7,645 bases of DNA from a candidate division LCP-89 bacterium. GTDB lineage: Bacteria; Electryoneota; B3-LCP. The stretch lies in the NCBI GenBank assembly GCA_025774735.1, contig JALGZU010000177.1:1-7645 (forward strand), given 5' to 3'. A program made the translations under genes and the position numbers. Below are positions 1 to 4,834 of the stretch, one piece after another; the stretch's first letter is position 1; each line of letters begins with the position of its first letter. Below the pieces are notes generated by a model. The model was not told the origin of the DNA, ran no database searches, and saw nothing but the letters and a program-made list of their open reading frames with translations.

Positions 1-6
1 CCGAAG

Positions 7-810
7 GTGTCCATTATCACCCTCTCCAGAGGATCGAAAAGCGGCGGCCTGGCCCTGGTCGAAATGCTCGGTAAAGAACTCGACTGCCATAATATAATAA
101 GCCGTAAGGTCTTGGTCAAGGTTTCTGAGGATTATGGCGTAACGGAAAAAGAGCTCTCCCAGGCCCTGGATCGCCCCCCCAAGCTGTGGGAACGCAGCGC
201 CGGAAACCCCCGCCACCTCTACCTGACCTTCGTTCGCGCCGCCATCCTGGACTACGCCGTCAAAGGCTGCACCATCTATCACGGCAACGCCGGACACTTC
301 CTCCTGGGCGACGTCAGTTGGGTCCTCAAGGTGCGTTTGATCGCACCCATGGACATGCGCGTCGCCATGCTCCAGAAAACCATGGATATCGACTGGTCCG
401 AAGCGGTCCAGTACATCACCAAGATCGATGAAGACCGCATGAAATGGACCAGGTTCCTCTACGGCGAAGACTGGGCCGATCCCACCCACTTCGATCTCGT
501 CATCAACTTGAAGACCATGACCCTCGAGACCGCCTGCGAGGTCATTGCAGATTTGACCAGATCCCCGGAATTTACTCGCTCACCCGAACGCCAGAAGGAC
601 CTCCAGAACAAGGCCCTGGCCGCCAAGGTTCAGGCCGCCATCGATACCAGCCCCAAAATCCGCTGCATGGATGTCACCATCGTCGCCGATGAGGACGTCG
701 TCACTTTATCGGGACGCATCGCCTCCTCCTCCATCCGAAAAGAGATGGTCGCCATCGCCCAGAACGTCCCCGGTGTCAAGGACGTCAGGGACAGCATGAC
801 CACCTTCTGA
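7..810 (+). CDS. Cytidylate kinase-like protein with C-terminal BON domain
   Basis: The protein is 267 residues if it starts at the GTG. Residues 1-185 resemble the cytidylate-kinase-like P-loop family (Cytidylate_kin2). There is an N-terminal beta strand, then a nucleotide-binding loop SRGSKSGG (7-14), a YHGNAGHFLLGD segment (91-102) in place of the usual GRG-type motif, and a family-like DEDRMKW...LYGEDWADP...DLVINL stretch (141-168). Residues about 202-267 form a BON domain (VTIVADEDVVTLSGRI, then VPGVKDV), a fold usually found in periplasmic or membrane-associated proteins. No signal peptide is seen, so it is probably cytoplasmic. Phosphorylation of CMP or a similar nucleotide is a family-based guess; true CMP kinases are shorter and better conserved, and this may be a regulatory or divergent kinase. 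The frame stays open to the window edge (codons for P and K precede the GTG), so the start could lie upstream. Family members usually begin M-x-I-I-T, which favours the GTG. A terminator-like hairpin follows the stop. Confidence 0.85.
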   Translation: MSIITLSRGSKSGGLALVEMLGKELDCHNIISRKVLVKVSEDYGVTEKELSQALDRPPKLWERSAGNPRHLYLTFVRAAILDYAVKGCTIYHGNAGHFLLGDVSWVLKVRLIAPMDMRVAMLQKTMDIDWSEAVQYITKIDEDRMKWTRFLYGEDWADPTHFDLVINLKTMTLETACEVIADLTRSPEFTRSPERQKDLQNKALAAKVQAAIDTSPKIRCMDVTIVADEDVVTLSGRIASSSIRKEMVAIAQNVPGVKDVRDSMTTF

Positions 811-831
811 TCTCCCCTTTCATTCAAATCC

Positions 832-1206
832 GTAGGGGTGAACCTTGTGTTCGCCCGTCTGTTTTTGTTTCTCGGGCGTCACGGTTCATACCGTGACGCT
901 TTTGTCATTCCCGCGGAAGCCCGTGAGAGCCCTTAGTGGCGGGAATCTAAGTGTAGGGGCGGTGTTTCCCCGCCCGGAATGTCCAAAAACCTAGGGCGGG
1001 CGGGAGTCCTTCCCCCGTCATTGTCATTCCTGCGGACGCAGGAATCCAGTGAAGTCAGGGACACACCAAGATGTTCGCCCTTCTCCTTCTCCTGACCCAT
1101 GTCATTCCCGCGCAAGCGGGAATCTAAGCGTAGGGACGGGATTTTCCCGCCCTGTCGTCATTGCGAGGAATCCGCCGAACGGCGGATGACGTGGCAATCT
1201 CATCCC
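832..1206. repeat. Intergenic array A of short palindromic (REP-like) hairpin repeats
   Basis: The 520-bp gap between the kinase and VanZ-like genes holds no credible gene. It is packed with imperfect palindromes of three types. Type 1 (GTAGGGGYG...CGCCC) is at 832-856, 954-975 and 1131-1153, with a decayed copy near 993-1018. Type 2 (GTCATTCCYGCG...GCRGGAAT) is at 904-946 (24-nt loop), 1023-1045 (loop ggac) and 1101-1123 (8-bp stem attcccgc/gcgggaat with a GCAA loop). Type 3 (CATTGCGAGGAATCCGCCG, mirrored by CGGCGGA, then ACG and GCAATCTCATC) is at 1159-1204. These look like non-autonomous REP/BIME-type repeats; no transposase is encoded here. The rest, about 1207-1295, shows nothing recognisable apart from an agccgtcatt word at 1221 that is also present in array B. 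Confidence 0.8.
876..903 (+). terminator. Rho-independent terminator-like hairpin after the kinase-BON gene
   Basis: A perfect 10-bp stem (gcgtcacggt at 876-885 pairing with accgtgacgc at 890-899) encloses a 4-nt loop (tcat) and is followed directly by TTTT (900-903). It lies 65 nt after the stop codon of the kinase-BON gene. The T-run is short and the hairpin sits at the head of a repeat array, so it may be a repeat unit that also works as a terminator. Confidence 0.5.
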
Positions 1207-1295
1207 TGAAAAACAAAAGAAGCCGTCATTCTGGCGTAGGTTCAGACAATTAAAATCCCGCACTGCCACCTTCCCCCGAATCCCCTACCGGGCTA

Positions 1296-1326
1296 TTGAC
1301 ATTCCCACCGAAATATCGTATATTTG
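1296..1326 (+). promoter_or_regulatory. Promoter for the VanZ-like/TPR operon
   Basis: TTGACA (1296-1301) matches the sigma-70 -35 consensus exactly. After a 17-bp spacer comes TATATT (1319-1324), five of six bases of the -10 consensus. The same site reads TATATTTG (1319-1326), an exact fit to the Bacteroidota -7 pattern TAnnTTTG, with TTG 20 bp upstream. Either reading puts transcription start near 1330-1333, on or next to the ATG at 1333. The mRNA would then be leaderless or nearly so, consistent with the lack of a good Shine-Dalgarno sequence. Confidence 0.7.
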
Positions 1327-1332
1327 GAAACC

Positions 1333-2565
1333 ATGCCCCTGTTTAAAACCGCCCGGGCCGAAGCCATGGCCCAGTATGTCCTCTTTACCATCCTGGTGGT
1401 CCTGACCCCCTTTGTCGTGGTCACCCGCTACCTCCAGGGAGCCGCCCATATCGTCTCTCACCTGAGTTTCCCTCTCTTCGGCGTCGACGTACCTTTCGTG
1501 CTCGTCACCGCCATTGCAGGCTTGACTACCGTCATCATCTGGCAGGCGAAAAATCTCACCTGGCGCAAGGGCGCCGGAATCACCGTCATCACCGCCCTGA
1601 TTCTGATCTCCCAACAGACTATGGACATCTACCTGCAGATGTCCTTCTTCGACCTGCAGCAGAATTGGCACTACATCGCCTACGGAGCGTACGCCTTCTT
1701 TTTCTTTCGCGCTTTCAACGCCCGCAACATGCCCAAAAACCGCATGATCCTTTTTACCTTTTTCTCCGCTATCGGCATGTCCCTCTTCGACGAAACCTTC
1801 CAGTTCTTCATGTCCGACCGCGTCTTCGATATCAGCGACATCGTCAAGGATGCCCTGGGCGTTTACATCGGTCTGATCCTGGTCCTCTTCGTCACTGAAA
1901 CCTACGGCACCATTCCGGTAAAGAACCGCTCCGTCACCCAGCGCAGACTGAGCGACTATGTCCGGGATCCCCTTTCAGCCTTGGTTATGCTGGGAGTCCT
2001 CACCCTCTCGTCCGTCCTGATCAGCCCCCTGCTGACCGACCACGAAAACTGGTTCTCCTGCGTGGTGGGTTGCCTGAGTCTCTTCGCACTGGTCATGCTG
2101 ATCATCCATCTGATCCAATACAAACCCTTCAGGATCGCCTTCATCACGATTGCCTCCCTGTCGATCCTTTTACTGGCCGGATCGTTCGTTCTCCATGCAG
2201 ACGAAAACGTCACCCATAATGCTTACGCTCTGACCGTCTATAAAGGCATCCCCATCCCCTTCTTCGACCTGGTCATCTACCCGGACGGCTCCTTCCAACT
2301 GGTCGACAAAAAGCACCAGTTCAGGGATCGGGATAAAGACTTCTACCTGAAAAAAGGACCCGACATCCTCTTAATCGGCAGCGGATCTCAGGGCAACGGA
2401 GGCAAAGGCTTCGACGTCGAAATCGGCGCCTACTTCAAGTTCAACGTTTTCACCTCGAAAGGCACCCAGGTCATCGTCCTGCCCACGCCGGAAGCCTGCG
2501 AAAAGTTCAATCAGTTGAAAGCCGAAGGTAAATTGGTCATATTAGTCTTACATAACACCTGTTAG
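1333..2565 (+). CDS. VanZ-like multi-pass membrane protein fused to a C-terminal Mth938/DUF498-like domain
   Basis: The protein is 410 residues from the ATG. A TTG three codons upstream also opens the frame, but it lies inside the promoter -10 box. About nine hydrophobic helices are visible, near residues 16-32, 54-70, 82-95, 115-127, 138-151, 172-188, 215-233, 241-262 and 267-287. A VanZ-family signature sits between helices 5 and 6: D153-E154-x-x-Q157, R163, D166, D169, D173 and G176. VanZ proteins are linked to low-level teicoplanin resistance and envelope stress, with unknown mechanism. Residues about 297-410 resemble Mth938/DUF498 proteins: PDILLIGSGSQG (343-354), VLPTPEACEKFNQL (382-395) and a terminal VLHNTC. 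Lys/Arg-rich loops alternate regularly with uncharged or acidic ones, predicting N-in topology and an extracytoplasmic C-terminal domain, although Mth938 proteins are normally soluble. The gene heads an operon with the TPR gene 16 bp downstream. The VanZ call is good, the C-terminal call fairly good, and the biochemical role unknown. Confidence 0.8.
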   Translation: MPLFKTARAEAMAQYVLFTILVVLTPFVVVTRYLQGAAHIVSHLSFPLFGVDVPFVLVTAIAGLTTVIIWQAKNLTWRKGAGITVITALILISQQTMDIYLQMSFFDLQQNWHYIAYGAYAFFFFRAFNARNMPKNRMILFTFFSAIGMSLFDETFQFFMSDRVFDISDIVKDALGVYIGLILVLFVTETYGTIPVKNRSVTQRRLSDYVRDPLSALVMLGVLTLSSVLISPLLTDHENWFSCVVGCLSLFALVMLIIHLIQYKPFRIAFITIASLSILLLAGSFVLHADENVTHNAYALTVYKGIPIPFFDLVIYPDGSFQLVDKKHQFRDRDKDFYLKKGPDILLIGSGSQGNGGKGFDVEIGAYFKFNVFTSKGTQVIVLPTPEACEKFNQLKAEGKLVILVLHNTC

Positions 2566-2581
2566 ATATCATCGGAATTGT

Positions 2582-3439
2582 ATGGCAAAGCGCAGGCAAA
2601 AATCGAAAAGTGCCCGCAAGAAGGGCGGGGGAGAGCAGCATGCAACCCCAGCCATCCCCACGAAACGCTCCTCGCCTGTAGGCTGGATCGTGCTGCTGGC
2701 GCCCCTCTCCATCGTCCTCTTCGTCCTCCTCTTTGGCGATAAGATTCCCTTTTTGACTAAACAATCAGCCGTTGAATCCGAAGACGCCGCCCGGGTCGTC
2801 TGCGACGGGGCGGATGTGGATATTAAGGCCGGGAACTACCAGGCCGCTTACAGTAAACTGCGCTATGCCCTGACCATCAAACCCGATTATCCCGATGCCC
2901 ATATCAAGCTGGGCAGGCTCTTCTACCTGAACAAGAACTTCCCCGAAGCCATCGACTGGATGCGCCGGGCCGTGGCTCTGGATCCACCCCAGAAGGACCT
3001 GGTGCTGAACAACCTGGGATTGCTCTACGCCCAGCAGGGAGATTTCGAAACCGCTCTCTCCATGTTCGAGCAGGCCTTGGCAACCGGTCTGAACGCCGAA
3101 CAAATATATAACAACATCGGTAACGTTAACCTGTCTCTGAAAAACTACGATAAAGCCATCGCAGCCTTCCAGGCCGCCGTGGACCACCGTCCCTCTGTCC
3201 GCAGCCTCTACACCGAAATGCTCCGCAAGGTGCTGATCGACTTCCGGTCCGAAGAAGACCTGGCCGGCGTCGTTCAGGCCGCCAGTGACCACCTCGACCG
3301 CGGCATCACCAACGCGGAACTGGCTCTGTATGACGCCGAAAGCATCCGGCGGTTCGGCCGCACCCGCGAACGCGAAAGAGAGCTGAATCGAAACCTCGCC
3401 ATGGCCAGAGCCCTCAAGGCAGAAACCTCCCAACAATAG
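2582..3439 (+). CDS. Membrane-anchored TPR-repeat protein
   Basis: The protein has 285 residues. A very basic N-terminus (MAKRRQKSKSARKK) precedes one hydrophobic helix (about 33-51), which predicts N-in topology with the rest outside the cytoplasmic membrane. Four TPR-type helix pairs follow, at about 70-103, 104-137, 140-173 and 174-206. Typical spacing is seen in GNYQAAYSKLRYALTIKPDY, then NFPEAIDWMRRAVALDP, GDFETALSMFEQALATG and KNYDKAIAAFQAAVDHRP. The C-terminal 75 residues are predicted helical and highly charged (RTRERERELNR at 260-270), perhaps a further degenerate repeat. TPRs are protein-binding scaffolds, and no catalytic motif is seen. It starts 16 bp after the VanZ-like gene with only a weak GGA (2574-2576) as ribosome binding site, so it is probably the second gene of that operon and may bind its partner or an envelope complex. 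No terminator directly follows the stop; the repeat array begins 18 bp later. Confidence 0.88.
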   Translation: MAKRRQKSKSARKKGGGEQHATPAIPTKRSSPVGWIVLLAPLSIVLFVLLFGDKIPFLTKQSAVESEDAARVVCDGADVDIKAGNYQAAYSKLRYALTIKPDYPDAHIKLGRLFYLNKNFPEAIDWMRRAVALDPPQKDLVLNNLGLLYAQQGDFETALSMFEQALATGLNAEQIYNNIGNVNLSLKNYDKAIAAFQAAVDHRPSVRSLYTEMLRKVLIDFRSEEDLAGVVQAASDHLDRGITNAELALYDAESIRRFGRTRERERELNRNLAMARALKAETSQQ

Positions 3440-3456
3440 CTTCTCTGAATATAAAT

Positions 3457-3764
3457 TGTAGGGGCGGGGTCTTCCCACCCCATTTCTCTGGTCATTGTGA
3501 GGAATCCGCCGGATGGCGGAGACGAAGCAATCTCACTCACACTATTCGTGTCATTCCTGCGGACGCAGGAATCCAGAGGAGTCAGGAAGCACCAGTGTGT
3601 GTGCCTTTTTCTATCCCCTACCCTTTAATGTGTCATTACCCCGAAGGTCCAAAGGACTCCTTCGGAGGGCCCTCAACGGCGAATCCGCCGGACGGCGGAG
3701 ACGAAGTAATCTCATCTTTGTAAATAATAAAGCCGTCATTCCCTTTTTGAGGAATCCGACGGCT
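3457..3764. repeat. Intergenic array B of palindromic (REP-like) hairpin repeats between convergent genes
   Basis: The gap between the convergent TPR and 213-residue-protein genes is filled with the same three unit types as array A. Type 1 is at 3458-3481 (gtaggggcgggg... cccacccc). Type 2 is at 3550-3572, with its first 27 bases identical to the copy at 1023 and weaker similarity continuing beyond. Type 3 is at 3491-3534 (tccgcc/ggcgga stem, loop ggat) and again at 3681-3715. A further hairpin at 3641-3665 pairs ccgaagg with ccttcgg. The array ends with the agccgtcattcc hairpin at 3731-3764. A small open frame across the array (3513-3785) is read from repeat sequence and is not counted as a gene. 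Confidence 0.8.
3721..3764 (-). terminator. Probable terminator of the minus-strand transcript, derived from a repeat unit
   Basis: The arms agccgtcattcc (3731-3742) and ggaatccgacggct (3751-3764) pair as 7 bp plus 5 bp with a 2-nt bulge and an 8-nt loop. Read on the minus strand, the stem is followed at once by TTATTATTTA (3730-3721), a U-rich tail. It lies about 60 nt beyond the stop of the 213-residue protein. On the plus strand the T-rich stretch (3775-3783) is about 10 nt away from the stem, so it could act weakly in that direction as well. Confidence 0.5.
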
Positions 3765-3822
3765 TCCATATCGCTTTTATTTTGAGTTAGATCTCCCGTT
3801 CGGCATCTCGGGAGGGCGTCCC

Positions 3823-4464
3823 CTACTGCTTCACGCTCAGATAAAACAACCCCATCACGACAATCCCACCCGCCACGTAGATCAACAGCTTCATCACCTC
3901 CCGAGCCGTCTCGTGACGGTTCCGCTCCTCTACGGTGCCAACGTACACCGTGTAACTCGAATCGATGTTCGCCGTGTCGATGGTGTACCGGCTGGCGTGT
4001 CCCACGATCGGATATTCAACCGCACCCAAGAAGCGCACCGTCACCGTCGTGCGGTTGAAGCGCGGCTCCGCCGGGATGGGAAAGACCAGCGATATAGCGG
4101 TCGGATCCTTGGTGGTGATCTTCAGCTCCTGGGGAGTCGTCCCCGGCCTGAAATCGTTGCGGGGAGTGTCGATCCAGGGGGGATTCCAGGTGAAATGCTC
4201 GCCGTTCTTGGCTTCAATGGGCGGAAACTTGGGATGGGCGGCTTTGAAATGCACCTTTCCGCTGATCGAAGGCACCTTCCGCAGGATCACCTCGACCGTG
4301 TCACCGGGAACCACGAACTTCGGGATGGTCACCTTGTTCTCCGGCAAGCGCAGCACCAGGGTGGCGGGATCGCGGTGAAAGACTAAATCGGTGGCGTAGT
4401 AGGCGGGGATGTATAACAACGATACCACAAACAACAACCAGAAGCAGAACTTCAGGAAACCCAT
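3823..4464 (-). CDS. Unrecognised membrane protein with a helix at each end and a beta-rich outer domain
   Basis: I do not recognise this 213-residue protein. It starts with a hydrophobic helix after MGFLK (about 5-20, too lacking in a cleavage motif to be an obvious signal peptide). A beta-strand-rich, proline-rich stretch covers about 30-180 (for example KVTIPKFVVPGDTVEVIL, and RTTVTVRFLGAV). It ends with a second helix (about 191-210) and a three-residue tail VKQ. The predicted topology is both ends inside with the central domain outside. The EERNRHETAREV stretch just before the second helix is strongly charged. The start is supported by an AGAGG ribosome binding site 8 nt upstream. It lies 118 bp after the large surface-protein gene on the same strand, so co-transcription is possible, though the gap carries a direct repeat that might be regulatory. 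Longer overlapping frames on the plus strand lack such features and were discarded. The gene is likely real; the function is unknown. Confidence 0.75.
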   Translation of the reverse strand: MGFLKFCFWLLFVVSLLYIPAYYATDLVFHRDPATLVLRLPENKVTIPKFVVPGDTVEVILRKVPSISGKVHFKAAHPKFPPIEAKNGEHFTWNPPWIDTPRNDFRPGTTPQELKITTKDPTAISLVFPIPAEPRFNRTTVTVRFLGAVEYPIVGHASRYTIDTANIDSSYTVYVGTVEERNRHETAREVMKLLIYVAGGIVVMGLFYLSVKQ

Positions 4465-4472
4465 GGGCTTTA

Positions 4473-4477
4473 CCTCT
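4473..4477 (-). promoter_or_regulatory. Shine-Dalgarno site of the 213-residue membrane protein
   Basis: On the minus strand AGAGG (extending to AGAGGT) lies 8 nt before the ATG at 4464. It is the clearest ribosome binding site in the window and fixes the start of this gene. Confidence 0.7.
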
Positions 4478-4507
4478 GTTTTGTTTTTATGTCGAATCCG
4501 GTTGATG

Positions 4508-4540
4508 CACAGAGCACCGTCTTTTTCACAGAACGCCGTC
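4508..4540. repeat. 14-bp direct repeat upstream of the 213-residue membrane protein
   Basis: Two copies, cacagagcaccgtc (4508-4521) and cacagaacgccgtc (4527-4540), match at 12 of 14 positions and are separated by TTTTT, giving a 19-bp period. They lie 44-76 bp upstream of the ATG at 4464, in the short gap after the large surface-protein gene. Tandem direct repeats here could be an activator or operator site; this is inference and no regulator is identified. Confidence 0.4.
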
Positions 4541-4582
4541 GTAATCCTTCTAGTTCCCTTTGTCGCCCTTCCTGTTACCTTA

Positions 4583-4834
4583 TTACTTGATTAGCACCAT
4601 TTTCTTCACATCGCAAAAATCCCCCGCCTCTATCCGGTAAAAATAGATCCCCGACGCCAGATCCGACGCATCGAACGTCACCTCGTGGTACCCGGCACTT
4701 CGCCAACCCTGTAGGGGCGACTCGGTGAGTCGCCCTGTGACGTCGAACACATCCAGTTTCACCCACGACCCCACCGGCAGCCCGAACCGGATCGTCGTCA
4801 CAGGGTTGAACGGATTGGGGTACGCGCTGTATAA
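4583..4834 (-). other. T9SS type A-like C-terminal sorting domain
   Basis: This is the last 83 residues of the large surface protein. It opens with AYPNPFNPVTTIRFGLP, has a central KLDVFDVTGR strand, then GWRSAGYHEVTFDASDLASG and IYFYRIEAGDF, and ends KKMVLIK. This order is characteristic of the type IX secretion C-terminal domain of FCB bacteria, which directs passage through the outer membrane and is often cleaved on export. Confidence 0.85.

Noticed and set aside
933..1115. 60-residue minus-strand frame in array A
   Set aside because: It also reads through hairpin repeats (SCVRRNDN-like peptide), with no domain and no supporting start signal.
2765..3478. 237-residue minus-strand frame opposite the TPR gene
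   Set aside because: The plus-strand frame has clear TPR repeats and a membrane anchor; this frame is its antisense shadow and runs into the repeat array.
3513..3785. 90-residue plus-strand frame across array B
   Set aside because: It is translated from the hairpin repeats (CHSCGRRNPE-like peptides), a common false gene in repeat-rich gaps.
3793..3814. Hairpin ctcccg/cgggag just after the 213-residue protein stop, considered as its terminator
   Set aside because: The stem is only 6 bp with a 10-nt loop and no T-run follows on the minus strand; the hairpin at 3731-3764 is better.
3913..4386. Two plus-strand frames (157 and 137 residues) opposite the 213-residue protein
   Set aside because: They overlap each other, lack domains and start signals, and the minus-strand frame has a good ribosome binding site and membrane helices.
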